Below are positions 42,099 through 51,763 of a stretch of DNA of 64,000 nt, in pieces. The position numbers were made by a program, and so were the translations under genes. The notes under the pieces were generated by a model. The model ran no database searches and was not told the DNA's origin. It saw only the letters and a program-made list of their open reading frames with translations. Position 1 is the first letter of the stretch. The number at the start of each line of letters is the position of its first letter. The stretch covers positions 275,097 to 339,096 of the forward strand of contig NW_005179343.1 of assembly GCF_000350225.1 (NCBI RefSeq), read 5' to 3'. The stretch is from Chondrus crispus (taxonomy: Eukaryota > Rhodophyta > Florideophyceae > Gigartinales > Gigartinaceae).

Positions 42099-43673
42099 AT
42101 GCAGCTCTTCACTTAAATAGAAACAAATAGACCCGTGGGAATGGTTTGTGATTTATAAACGCTGGAAATCGGATCGTGTGCGCCTTCCAGTAGCTTTCTT
42201 CCTATCAGAATCAGATGTCTTTCAGTACTTGAGAACACTTAGCTGTAATGTTGTACTTCGTACATTTTACAGAGAAAGAAGGTATGTCGAATAAAATGTC
42301 TGTGAGCCTATGAAGTAGGACCTGTTCTCTTCACTGAATTCTGTTGCGATCTTGCAGACATCCAGTAATGATTCATTCACTCAAGGATATGGATATAGGC
42401 ACTATAGGCATGGGAATGAATCCAAAACTAGACTTTCTCAATAATGCGAGAATAATGAAAATGGGGAAAGTTGGAGCGAAAATCGCTTTGAAATAGGGTT
42501 CTTCTCGAGGTACCCGAAATCCCGATAAGCCTTATGTCGGGAAAATGTACCCCCTGCGAAAGAACCCCAGAAAACGCATATTTTCTCCGATGTACCAGGC
42601 AAGACACTCCCTCGTGTCGTTGGCTACAAGCTACCGTTTCAGGCCTTTTTCACATACTTGAATGCTGTCACTTCTTTTTCGACGTGACCCGTCACGAAGG
42701 TCTCCGACTTTTTCCGTTACCTCAGGAGGTTTTTTGTCAGCTTACGCACTGAACTTCCCCCCCTTCTCTCAGAGCCTCTATTTCATCATTTATCATACCA
42801 GGCACGTGGAACAACGTTTTTTATAAGGTACGGGGCTCTGCTAATGTACAGTATACTACAGTATACTGTACTGTTGTGACCACTCCTGGCAACAATGAAA
42901 GCTAGGTCGTTTATTGGAGTCAAAAATCAGATTTGGACGGCGTTGCTAGAGGGTCCACTAAAACACCCCTCCAGAGTCTTCCTGTTGTCTTGTGCAAAGC
43001 CTGTCTGACCCTCCCTCCTCTGGTGCCTCTGCCTCATTCGTTGCCCCCTCGCTTTGTTTGTGTGTCCCTCGTTCTTCTCTCCCACCCCCCTCTTACTGTA
43101 TCTACCGACTTGACAGATATCCTCTTCCCTTGCGAGCAGCAATGTGCATTGGACCACGCTCATGGGATACCTGCGAGGCCTTATAGTTTGACACTAAGTG
43201 CATCCAGGTCTTCCGACACCACTACATACAGTAAGCCGAGGACTTGCCGTAGCACATGACTGTCCAGAGTCGCTCCACTGCCGGTGCTACACGGACAGAG
43301 GAGGCAAATCTGAAAAATAAACCAGTAGCTGCTTCTCGGCAGAGACATTCTGCACTGGCCGGAGAGGGAATCGTTTACGGCGAATGCCATCAACTGATGG
43401 CGTGAGCGAGCAAGCCAGACCTTTTTCTAACTCTGAAAGAGCGGTACTACTTTGTCACTTGGTCAGCGCCCCCTCTTAAAAAGCTGCGCTCCTGTCTGCT
43501 GTTTCATCCCCGCCTTTGCTTTCTTGCTGCACAACCCTATCAACCTTCCTCATTATTGAGTCATTGCCGCAGCTGGCCGCCTCCACTTCAGGGTCTGCGC
43601 TCGTTTTGCAATTGTCCTTCTGTATCGCCGACACTCACCGACTCCCCCGAGAAGCAGCAGCCCCGCTGACTAT

Positions 43674-43945
43674 ATGGCATCATTTGTCGTACCTCTGAGT
43701 GTTGACAAGGCCTCCGCTGCTATCGATCTTACAGTAACAGTGCTTGGCGTAGTGCTCTCAGTGATTGTTGTTGCTATTATACTTCGGGCAAAACAAGCCA
43801 AGCTGGCACGAACCGGTTGCGTACAGATCACGCCGAACGACTTCACTTTTGGGGCAGGCCACTTCTTTGTGATAGGGGCATATCGATATGTCTCTGTGAG
43901 GGGGGTTGCCTGTGGTACGCTGGCCGTTATTCTAAGCTTGCTCAG
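43674..43945 (+). pseudogene. Truncated membrane-protein gene, copy A
   Basis: The ATG at 43674 opens a frame almost identical to the start of the gene at 49960: a hydrophobic segment (LTVTVLGVVLSVIVVAIIL), a basic loop, then a second hydrophobic stretch (GVACGTLAVILSLLS). The copia element C1 interrupts it at the fifth Ser-Leu codon of that stretch, and the duplication ended only a few bases further on. This copy therefore never had the rest of the gene. Confidence 0.75.
43941..43945. repeat. C1 target-site duplication, left
   Basis: CTCAG, repeated at 48845-48849. Confidence 0.9.
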
Positions 43946-44094
43946 TGTCATGAGAGCCATATACACACACGTATCACACGTACAACAGCGATCAACTCAC
44001 CACGATCGCCGCCGGCCTACGGATCGCTACCATCCCTACATAAGGTAGATAGAGACGCGATCACAGTAAACCGAGCCATCGATCTTACATCACA
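43946..44094 (+). repeat. C1 5' LTR (149 bp)
   Basis: Starts TGTCATGAGAGCC and ends CTTACATCACA. It contains CTACATAAGG as a possible TATA-like box. The 3' LTR has the same sequence plus 53 bases near its start. Confidence 0.9.
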
Positions 44095-44106
44095 GGTTAT
44101 GGACCC
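44095..44106 (+). promoter_or_regulatory. C1 PBS, half initiator tRNA-Met
   Basis: GGTTATGGACCC begins right after the 5' LTR. It complements the anticodon stem-loop side of eukaryotic initiator tRNA-Met (CTGGGCCCATAACC) with one mismatch, as in Drosophila copia, where a cleaved half-tRNA primes. The ATG of gag (44099) lies inside it. Confidence 0.8.
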
Positions 44107-45934
44107 TAACCACGCACCACTACAAGACGATCATCTCGTATACCGACCACCCGGACAAGATCAGGACAACGAGAGTACGGCACCACAAAGCCCCGTTGCC
44201 CCAACCCCACAAGCTCCGCCAGCAAACGTAGAGCCAACACAACCCGCTCCGACCACACCCGTAGAGACACAACACCAAGCTCCGATCACCCCCGTAGAGC
44301 CAACACAACCCGCTCCGACCACACCCGTAGAGCCACAACACCAAGCTCCGATCACCCCCGTAGAGCCAACACAACCCGCTCCGACCACACCCGTAGAGCC
44401 ACAACACCAAGCTCCGATCACCCCCGTAGAGCCAACACAACACGCCCCGACAACACCTGCAGAGCGCCTACAAATGTCAAACCAGCAAGAAATAGCACCC
44501 GCAATGCCCCAAGCTGACACAAGAATGCATGGACAGCTACCTCCACTCGCAAGCGACGGAACGAACTACAAGCTATGGACGCAAACCCTCCACGACATAG
44601 CAATAATCAACAACGTCGAGGCAGCCCTCGATGAAAGCTCACCACCCCCCACAGTAACGAGTCCGTACCATTCCATATACCGCAGAAAATGTGCATTCCT
44701 ACGCATGAGCATCATGACCAGCCTCCCTGCGGATCTGGCAAGCACAATCGACATGGACCTCAGCGTTACCCCTCAACAGCTTCTGGCAGAGATCAAAACA
44801 CACTTTACTGACTCAACGCCAACCACACACCTCATCCTCAAACAAGAAGCACAACGCACAAAGATCAAGGCGGGAGGGGACATAGATGAATACATCGCAG
44901 CACACCGAACCATACGGACAAAAATGTGTCTCGCAGAGTACCCCAGCATTCAACATGATGAATCTGTCACAATACAATTCATCATACACGGCCTCAACTC
45001 GCACCCGGCATTGCGACACCTACCCGACATGTGGATCGCGAACAACACAATCCCCACAACCATATCCAACCTCGTCCAACGACTCAAATCCATACAAGCT
45101 CGAGAAGACGAAAAACAGGAAATCCGGCAACAACGTCCACAAGGCATGAACACGACAGACCAATGGGCAGACAGCCCCAACTACCAGGCAATGAGACGAC
45201 GAACTCGCAGCCGGAGGCAAGGCAGAGGATCAACGACCCACCCCGATCAACCCCAACGCGGCAATGCAGCCACAAGGGAAAATGCGGAACAATGGTACAC
45301 GAATACCGATAAGAAGCGCACAACCCCTCGGCAAACACGTTCGCCGCCCAAAACCACCACCGGGAAAATGGCCAGCACCCGCGACGAACACGACGACACA
45401 ATCGCGCAACAGGTGACTGACGAGGACATATGCGAAGGTAAGCAGTATGCCCTCGACTCAGGAGCGCATCCGTCACATGTTCGCAAACCCACGACGAACA
45501 TGAAACCACTCCGACAAATCATCCGAACTAACACGGCCACCAACATCACGCCACCCGCCACACACAAGGGGATGATACATATACGGACCAGTACGAATAG
45601 GCACATACGAGTCCCAGCGATCGCCAACCCAGCAATGCGATCCAACCTGCTATCAGTTCACGACATAGCAGAGCAATGGGGAGAGGTCCGGTTCACACCC
45701 ACACAGGCCACTGCACTCGACACGAGCACACACCCGCCACAAATAGTAGCGCAAGCACGCTTCAGGAAAGGCATGTACTACCTCGATCTCCCAAAAACCA
45801 AAGGCAACGGCATGGCAGCCCGGACCATACCACCACGGTCAATAAAAAATTCCAAAAGACCCGATACCCAAACCAAAAAAGCCCCAAATCCAAAAAAAAG
45901 AAGACAGCGACGCCAAAGCCAAGCCGCACACTAG
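44099..45934 (+). CDS. gag: C1 Gag-protease
   Basis: The ATG at 44099 is inside the PBS and directs a 611-residue frame. The N-terminus has a Pro/Thr/Gln-rich tandem repeat: a 22-residue unit beginning PVEPTQPAPTTPVEPQHQAP, about three copies, encoded by 66-bp repeats at about 44230-44452. Then comes a copia Gag helical region (NYKLWTQTLHDIAIIN, later TKMCLAEYPSIQ and FIIHGLNSHP). No CCHC knuckle is visible; an Arg-rich stretch (RRRTRSRRQGRG) may bind RNA. The C-terminal part has the aspartic-protease motif ALDSGAHPSH. The frame ends at 45934 after an A-run where the next frame takes over. Confidence 0.88.
   Translation: MDPNHAPLQDDHLVYRPPGQDQDNESTAPQSPVAPTPQAPPANVEPTQPAPTTPVETQHQAPITPVEPTQPAPTTPVEPQHQAPITPVEPTQPAPTTPVEPQHQAPITPVEPTQHAPTTPAERLQMSNQQEIAPAMPQADTRMHGQLPPLASDGTNYKLWTQTLHDIAIINNVEAALDESSPPPTVTSPYHSIYRRKCAFLRMSIMTSLPADLASTIDMDLSVTPQQLLAEIKTHFTDSTPTTHLILKQEAQRTKIKAGGDIDEYIAAHRTIRTKMCLAEYPSIQHDESVTIQFIIHGLNSHPALRHLPDMWIANNTIPTTISNLVQRLKSIQAREDEKQEIRQQRPQGMNTTDQWADSPNYQAMRRRTRSRRQGRGSTTHPDQPQRGNAATRENAEQWYTNTDKKRTTPRQTRSPPKTTTGKMASTRDEHDDTIAQQVTDEDICEGKQYALDSGAHPSHVRKPTTNMKPLRQIIRTNTATNITPPATHKGMIHIRTSTNRHIRVPAIANPAMRSNLLSVHDIAEQWGEVRFTPTQATALDTSTHPPQIVAQARFRKGMYYLDLPKTKGNGMAARTIPPRSIKNSKRPDTQTKKAPNPKKRRQRRQSQAAH
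44230..44452 (+). repeat. 66-bp tandem repeats in C1 gag
   Basis: About 3.3 copies of a 66-bp unit, nearly identical to each other, encoding the Pro-rich 22-residue repeat. The frame is kept, so slippage has been tolerated or selected in the coding state. Confidence 0.9.
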
Positions 45935-47610
45935 CACGTGGCCACACCGCACCACGCGCAGAAAAAATCCCACTACACCAAATGCACAACCCAGCGCCCC
46001 CACCGCACACCCTAGCACACCCAGCTGTAGAAAGGGACTTCCACCACTATCATGTACTGTTCAATCACATCAGACCAACAACGCTCCAGAAAATGGCCAA
46101 ACTCGGCCTCCTGCCAAACCTCCCGCCCACACTCAGGCAAAGACCACCGCGGATCACCTGCTCGAGCTGCGCTGCAGCGAAGCAGCAGCCCGCACCGCAC
46201 TACCCCAAGACGCACAACTACCGAGTAGGAGCCGCCTTTAGCAGCGATATATGTGGACCATTCAACCCCACATCCAGGCAAGGCAACAAATACATACTCA
46301 CAGTAATAGACACCCGATCCCGCTACCTCATAGTCGACTTCCTGCAATCAAGAGCAGAAACACCGCACAGGCTGGATGTCATCCTCACAGCCCTCAACAA
46401 ACGAAAAGGGTGCAAACCGAGACTGTTCCACACAGACAACGCGAAAGAATATGTATCAGACAGCGCCAGCGCCGTATACAGATCGCACAACGTCATGCAC
46501 AGCACTACAGTCCCACACACGCCCCAACAAAATGGGATCGCGGAAAGGATAAACAGTACACTCATGAACTCAGCCAGAGCCGCCCTCCACCACAGCTCAC
46601 TACCCAAGACGCACTGGGAAGACGCAGTAAGGGACGCTGCATTCAAGTACAACAATATACTCCACCACGAGATCAACACCCTTCCCTACACCATGTGGAC
46701 CAATGCCACCCCCGACGTCCCGCAATTCCTGCTGTTCGGACAGCTCGGTACAGTACCTGAGTTAGCAAATCGGAAACAAATATCAAAACTCGCCCACAGG
46801 GCAACACCCGCCAGGTACCTCCATGGCATCGACGAAAACCACATAATGGTCCTCGAACTCGACACGAACAGACCACGACGAGTTCGATGCGTCAACTTCC
46901 AACCATACCACAGCACCACCGATCCTGTAGCCTCACGCACATACGCCACGAAAGCCTTCACCCCGCATCGCACGCCAACAGAGATAACAGGCACCACACC
47001 CGCCCCAGCTCACCCCGGACAGGCCAAAAAATACCCCGACGCTGCCGAATGGGAAAAAGCCCACAACGCCGAACTCGACAACCTCGACGCCATGAACGTA
47101 GTACAGTGGATACCCGACTCCGAAATCCCCAAGAAACGGAAACTGATACCCCTAAAAATGGGATATCGTTACAAGAGGGACAGCAAAGGACAAATTGCAT
47201 CGAGAAAAGCCCGATGCTCTGCAAGGGGGGACAAAATGCTACCACACAAGCACTACGACCCATCCAAAACTACAACGTACATGGCCGACAAGACCACAGT
47301 ACGCGCAATGTTTGGAATAGCGGCCAAGTACCGCATGCACATCGAACACATCGATATCAAGTCAGCGTACCTACACGAAAAATTCGCGCACAACGGAGGT
47401 GAAACAGTATATGTGAGACAGCATGCCAGATTCGATGGCACATACAAACATGCCTGCCAAGGAGGAAAACTAAACATGAACATATACGGGACGCCATCCG
47501 CCGGCCACACATACCTATCTGCAGTCTTCACACTCCTACGAAAAGCCAACTTCAAGCAAAGCGAAGCAGACCTGTGCCTCTGGTCCAAAAAAAAGGCAAA
47601 GAACATATAA
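45892..47610 (+). CDS. pol: C1 integrase and RT N-terminal half
   Basis: Entered by a -1 shift at A8 (45892-45899). It has a copia pre-integrase zinc module (FHHYHVLFNH...CSSCAAAKQ) and the integrase core with SDICGPF, LFHTDNAKEY and PQQNGIAERIN (Asp, Asp, Glu present). Copia RT begins with NVVQWIPDSEIP and includes the first catalytic Asp (IDIKSAYL). The frame stops at 47610, just past a second A8 run (47587-47594), before the catalytic Asp-Asp pair. No other stop interrupts it. Confidence 0.88.
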   Translation, partial: KKKKTATPKPSRTLARGHTAPRAEKIPLHQMHNPAPPPHTLAHPAVERDFHHYHVLFNHIRPTTLQKMAKLGLLPNLPPTLRQRPPRITCSSCAAAKQQPAPHYPKTHNYRVGAAFSSDICGPFNPTSRQGNKYILTVIDTRSRYLIVDFLQSRAETPHRLDVILTALNKRKGCKPRLFHTDNAKEYVSDSASAVYRSHNVMHSTTVPHTPQQNGIAERINSTLMNSARAALHHSSLPKTHWEDAVRDAAFKYNNILHHEINTLPYTMWTNATPDVPQFLLFGQLGTVPELANRKQISKLAHRATPARYLHGIDENHIMVLELDTNRPRRVRCVNFQPYHSTTDPVASRTYATKAFTPHRTPTEITGTTPAPAHPGQAKKYPDAAEWEKAHNAELDNLDAMNVVQWIPDSEIPKKRKLIPLKMGYRYKRDSKGQIASRKARCSARGDKMLPHKHYDPSKTTTYMADKTTVRAMFGIAAKYRMHIEHIDIKSAYLHEKFAHNGGETVYVRQHARFDGTYKHACQGGKLNMNIYGTPSAGHTYLSAVFTLLRKANFKQSEADLCLWSKKKAKNI

Positions 47611-48650
47611 TTACTGCTGTCAGCATGGATGACTTCACAGTACTCGCCTCAACCGCGAAACTCAAAGACGAGTTCGCCGCAGCCCTAGCGAAAGCGTACA
47701 ACATCAAACGCCTAGGGGAACACAGGACTTTTCTCGGATGGACGGTGACACGACACCAAAATGGAGACATTCACATCTCCCAGCCCAACGCCATCAACTA
47801 CATAGTACAGCAAGTGGACATGGCCAAATGCAATGCCAAAGACACCCCATACTGCGACGGTGTCCTGCTCCACAAGCCAACAGACAAAGACGAGACCCAA
47901 CTGCACACACTCAAAAAATACCAGCAGATCATTGGGGACCTACGCTATGTCGCTGACTCGACGCGACCAGACATCTACTTCCTGGCAAACAGACTAGCAG
48001 TAGCGGCCAACAACCCGACACAAAGGCACTGGAACGCACTAAAACGCCTGATAAGGTACCTCAAAGGCACACCAAACACAGGCCTCACGTTCCGAGCCGG
48101 CAAGCAAGCAGACAAAGAGAAACCCCAGAACCTCCTTGTCTCGTATGCCGATGCCGATTTCGCTGCCGACATCACGGACAGGAAGTCCATATCGGGGACC
48201 CTCCACACATACAACGGCACACCGATATGTTGGGGGTCCCTCAAGCAAAACATCACAGCCTTATCCACCTGTGAGGCAGAATATATTGCGGCCACCTCCG
48301 CCGCACAGCAGACCACGTGGATCCGACGTCTGCTACAGGATGTGCACATGCTGCCGCAATCCCCGACCCCCTTGATGATAGACAACCAGTCCGCCATCCA
48401 CGTTGCCAACAGCACGGGACCGACGAAGAGGCCAAAATTCATAGATCTGAGGCATCACTACCTCACGCATCAGGCTCAAAAGGGCACAATTGCCATTGCA
48501 CATGTCCCCACGGACGACCAACTCGCGGACATCCTCACAAAACCGCTGCATCGTCAAGCATACACGCGCCTCCTCCCCAAACTACAGCTCAGCAACCACA
48601 CGACTGCAGACGGCAAAACTGCAGCGCCGTCGACAGGGGGAGTGTCATGA
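47593..48650 (+). CDS. pol: C1 RT C-terminal half and RNase H
   Basis: Entered by a -1 shift at A AAA AAG (47589-47595). It starts in the RT palm with VSMDDFTVLAS (Met-Asp-Asp instead of Val-Asp-Asp, both catalytic Asp kept). It continues with the RT thumb and the copia RNase H (SYADADFAAD, STCEAEYIAATSA, IDNQSAIHVA, DLRHHYLTH). The last codons run into the 3' LTR: the TGA at 48648-48650 is formed by the LTR's own TGTCATGA. Apart from the frame change the region looks intact. Confidence 0.88.
48633..48642 (+). promoter_or_regulatory. C1 polypurine tract
   Basis: ACAGGGGGAG directly before the 3' LTR. C2 has GACGGGAGG at the same place. Confidence 0.8.
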
Positions 48651-48844
48651 GAGCCATAAAAACAAACGTCGACGCCGCAACACCAATGCGTCAGCAGTCA
48701 TGAGAGCCATATACACACACGTATCACACGTACAACAGCGATCAACTCACCACGATCGCCGCCGGCCTACGGATCGCTACCATCCCTACATAAGGTAGAT
48801 AAAGACGCGATCACAGTAAACCGAGCCATCGATCTTACATCACA
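48643..48844 (+). repeat. C1 3' LTR (202 bp)
   Basis: Begins TGTCATGAGAGCCATA at 48643; the same word recurs 53 bases later (48697), after which it matches the 5' LTR to its end. Either the 5' LTR lost 53 bases between the repeated words or the 3' LTR gained them. Confidence 0.88.
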
Positions 48845-48849
48845 CTCAG
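48845..48849. repeat. C1 target-site duplication, right
   Basis: CTCAG, matching 43941-43945. Confidence 0.9.
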
Positions 48850-48861
48850 CAGTCCTTACTG

Positions 48862-50233
48862 TATTGGAGTTAAAAATCAGATTTGGGGGACGTTGCTAGC
48901 AGAGGGTTCACTAAAGCACCTCTCCAGAGTCTTCCTGTTGTCTTTTGTCCAAAGCTCGTCTGACCCCCCCTCCTCTGGTGCCTCTGCCTCATTCGTTGCC
49001 CCCTCGCTTTGTTTGTGTGTCCCTCGTTCTTCTCTCCTACCCCCCTCTTACTGTATCTACCGACTTGACAGATATCCTCTTCCCTTGCGAGCAGCAATGT
49101 GCATTGGACCACGCTCATGGGATACCTGCGAGGCCTTATAGTTTGACACTAAGTGCATCCAGGTCTTCCGACACCACTACATACAGTAAGCCGAGGACTT
49201 GCCGTAGCACATGACTGTCCAGAGTCGCTCCACTGCCAGTGCTACACGGACAGAGGAGGCAAATCTGAAAAATAAACCAGTAGCTGCTTCTCGGCAGAGA
49301 CATTCTGCACTGGCCGGAGAGGGAATCGTTTACGGCGAATGCCATCAACTGATGGCGTGAGTGAGCAAGCCAGACCTTTTTCTAACTCTGAAAGAGCGGT
49401 ACTATTTTGTCACTTGGTCAGCGCCTCCTCTTAAAAAGCTGCGCTCTGTGGCGTTTCCCGGGGCGAGTGTCTCCGAGAAGACTAGTCTGGAGTGAATAAG
49501 TGTTCCGGCCTTTTATTTCTCTCGTCGACACGAGACTATGGGTCTTTAAATACCTGCCGTATGTAGTGCTCGAGTGTCTTTCCACGCCGCCTCGGATACT
49601 GCAGACGGTGGGAGGTGGGCTTGTGTACGTTTGCAATGTACATAACTCTAACGATTAGATGCAAACGGTTCCAATCTTGTGTACAGTATACCGTTCAAGC
49701 CAGTCCTTCACGAGCGCAGGCATGTGACCGGCAACGAACAATTGCGTCCCAGGCGCGTCACAGGCGCGCCACGCTCCTGTCTGCTGTCTCATGCCCGCCT
49801 TTGCTTTCTTGCTGCACAACCCTATCAACCGTCCTCATTATTGAGTCATTGCCGCAGCTGGCCGCCTCCACTTCAGGTTCCGCGCTCGTTTTGCAATTGT
49901 CCTTCTGTATCGCCGACACTCACCGACTCCCCCCAAGAAACAGCAGCCCCGCAGACTATATGGCATCATTTATCGTACCTCTGAGTGTTGACAAGGCCTC
50001 CGCTGCTATCGATCTTACAGTAACAGTGCTTGGCGTAGTGCTCTCAGTGATTGTTGTTGCTATTATACTTCGGGCAAAACAAGCCAAGCTGCCACGAACT
50101 GGGTGCGTACAGATCACGCCGAACGACTTCACTTCTGGGGCAGGCCACTTCTTTGTGATAGGGGCATATCGATATGTCTCTGTGAGGGGGGTTGCCTGTG
50201 GTACGCTGGCCGTTATTCTAAGCTTGCTCAGCA
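48862..50233. repeat. Tandem duplication unit B
   Basis: Second copy of the segment at 42912-43945, starting TATTGGAGTTAAAAATCAG. It is longer because of the 325-bp solo LTR plus 5-bp duplication at 49442-49776. Unit B continues into the full membrane-protein gene. Confidence 0.85.
49447..49771. mobile_element. Solo LTR (325 bp)
   Basis: Absent from unit A, so insertion is proven by comparison with 43486-43491. It begins TGTGGCGTTTCCC, ends GGCGCGCCA and is flanked by CGCTC (49442-49446 and 49772-49776). It contains CTTTAAATACC as a possible TATA-like box. No internal element sequence remains, as after recombination between two LTRs. Its parent family is not otherwise present in the window. 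Confidence 0.88.
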
Positions 50234-51300
50234 GTACTGCTCTGCTCGGGACGGAAGCGTCTCGTTGTGTAACGTCAGGGCGAGGATATGCTGGCTTGAC
50301 GAAAAGTCAGAAGACTACATGTTACAAAGCATGACGAGTCCCTGGGAGCGTAAACATGCTTGCTTTGGCGGGAGCCCATCTGCGAGAGTTAGTAGTAAGC
50401 GAAACGGAAGTCGATGTGTGGAGCCACCCGCTGAACTACGATTTTAACAAGGATGAGATCACCCAGTTTTCTGAGCTGGATATTAAGATGAGAGGGGTAG
50501 TAACAAACGTGAATGCCTGCAAATCAAACATAACCGTAATTCGAACTCCTGGGAGCAGCACTAAAGTTGGGGTGAGCAACACCGCCATTTCTGATGCTGA
50601 GAGCGAGCCTAAAGAAGGAGCGGCCAACCCGGCAGAAGCGGTTGATTTCAGTAAGTTGGGTTTTACTTATGGAAAAGAGAGGGACATAGCCATCGGCATG
50701 TATGGCAAGGAAGTGACACGCAATAACGTTACAACCGTGTATCTCGTTTACGGAAGAGTGGTTGAGAGTGAGGAGAGTGGAGTTGCTAACTGCACGGAAC
50801 TAACGTTCTCAACTGCGGGATTGCAAGTAATACCATTCGTGAGGTATGCAATGGCATTGGGGGACGAAGAAGTTGACCCTAAGAGACTGGCAGAAGTGGC
50901 GTGGATGGCAGCTTCACTGTCGCAAATGGGTCTCAGACAAGAAGCATGCGATAGGCAAGTATACACGATCAAGAAATGCACTCGGATCTCTAGTAACACG
51001 AGCATAACTATAGGGGCACTTGGAGGAGCCATTGTATTGGCTTGTTTAGTGTATGTAGGTATGCTTTGGAGTTTACGACGTAGCGGGCTCAATCGTGTGA
51101 TCACGCCTTTTGAAATGTTAGCTTCCGCGGCAGCCGTGATGGACGGAGATGGGAGGTATGTGACACGCGAAGCCAAGGGTGTGTACGCCATGCTCAAGCT
51201 TGTATCCGGCGAAGGGCGGCTGACGTGGAGCAGGACGCGAGGTGAGGGAACACCCGAATCAACGTTTGGAAAAATTGGGGCTTGGGATTCGGCGGCGTAA
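49960..51300 (+). CDS. Unrecognised multi-pass membrane protein
   Basis: The ATG at 49960 starts a frame with two hydrophobic segments (about residues 17-38 and 74-93) joined by a basic loop. The frame meets TGA at 50332-50334 but stays in phase with a long continuation to TAA at 51300. The continuation has a polar region of about 200 residues (for example LTFSTAGLQVIPFVRYAMAL) with possible N-glycosylation sites (NNVT, NCTE), then a third membrane segment (ITIGALGGAIVLACLVYVGM) and a cytoplasmic tail. Either an intron covers the TGA, the TGA is a nonsense mutation, or indels moved part of the frame (another frame at about 50231-50380 also looks protein-like). This is the best candidate for a host gene. 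I do not recognise its family. Confidence 0.6.
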
Positions 51301-51525
51301 GAGCAAGAGCGACGACGTATGACAGAAGACGGGACGGATACTACGAGGACGAGGACGGGTTGGGCTCGTTGAATGTGTATAGTAGGTGACAAGTGGCCTT
51401 CTTCAGTACGAGGTGAATTGGTCGAATTATGGTTGAAGCAACCAAAAGGAAGGACTTGATGAACGGCATTTGGCGAAAGCAACAACATTTTGGATAACGT
51501 CATGAGTAGTTTGATCACATTGATC
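51301..51525. other. 3' flank of membrane-protein gene
   Basis: No gene. The DNA transposon begins at its end. Extra TGATCA half-sites (TTGATCACATTGATCAT near 51511-51527) lie just outside the transposon. Confidence 0.4.
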
Positions 51526-51529
51526 ATAT
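51526..51529. repeat. ATAT duplication left of DNA transposon
   Basis: ATAT before CCCTAATGCC; the right end reads GGCATTAGGG followed by ATAT (63461-63464). Confidence 0.75.
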
Positions 51530-51566
51530 CCCTAATGCCAGCCGCCTATGATCAGTATACTGATCA
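51530..51566. repeat. Left terminal inverted repeat
   Basis: CCCTAATGCC is followed by AGCCGCCTA and the perfect palindrome TGATCAGTATACTGATCA (51549-51566). The match to the right end is exact over the first 10 bases and the palindrome, with a 4-base length difference between. Confidence 0.88.
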
Positions 51567-51763
51567 TGGATCTTTCACCCAACAAAAGTTCGATACATAT
51601 TTGAGCGTTAGTCACGAAACTCGGTTCAGGGGTAGAAGACCCTGATATCAACCATTTCCCAGAGTCTCAAGAGCCAAAAACTACTGGTTTGGAAGATAGA
51701 GGGCCTCTAATTTCGGGTTCTCAGCCAAGAAAAAACACCCAAAATACCCCCCGTGATCAGTAT

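Larger units (their letters stand above)
37360..42911. other. 5.5-kb interval without a recognised gene
   Basis: No frame here shows a domain I recognise. The region has strong purine excess on the plus strand (about 39960-40520 and 40900-41280), which opens long meaningless minus-strand frames such as 40065-40634. It also has a short tandem repeat at about 40953-41106, a GTCACAAGAAACA-like simple repeat at 41197-41273, and the three-way palindrome at 42023-42098. It may be host intergenic DNA or very old repeats. Confidence 0.5.
42912..43945. repeat. Tandem duplication unit A
   Basis: From TATTGGAGTCAAAAATCAG to AAGCTTGCTCAG this matches 48862-50229 closely, apart from a solo LTR in the other copy. 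Unit A continues for about 8 bases after C1 (48846-48853), and unit B begins almost at once, so the two units were originally head-to-tail. Unit A holds the promoter and first 91 codons of the membrane-protein gene. Confidence 0.85.
43946..48844 (+). mobile_element. C1: small Ty1/copia element
   Basis: A 4.9-kb plus-strand copia element with very short LTRs (149 and 202 bp), flanked by CTCAG. The order Gag-protease-integrase-RT-RNase H, with integrase before RT, defines copia. It is inserted in duplication unit A. The coding part needs two -1 frame changes, both at runs of eight A. Confidence 0.93.
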
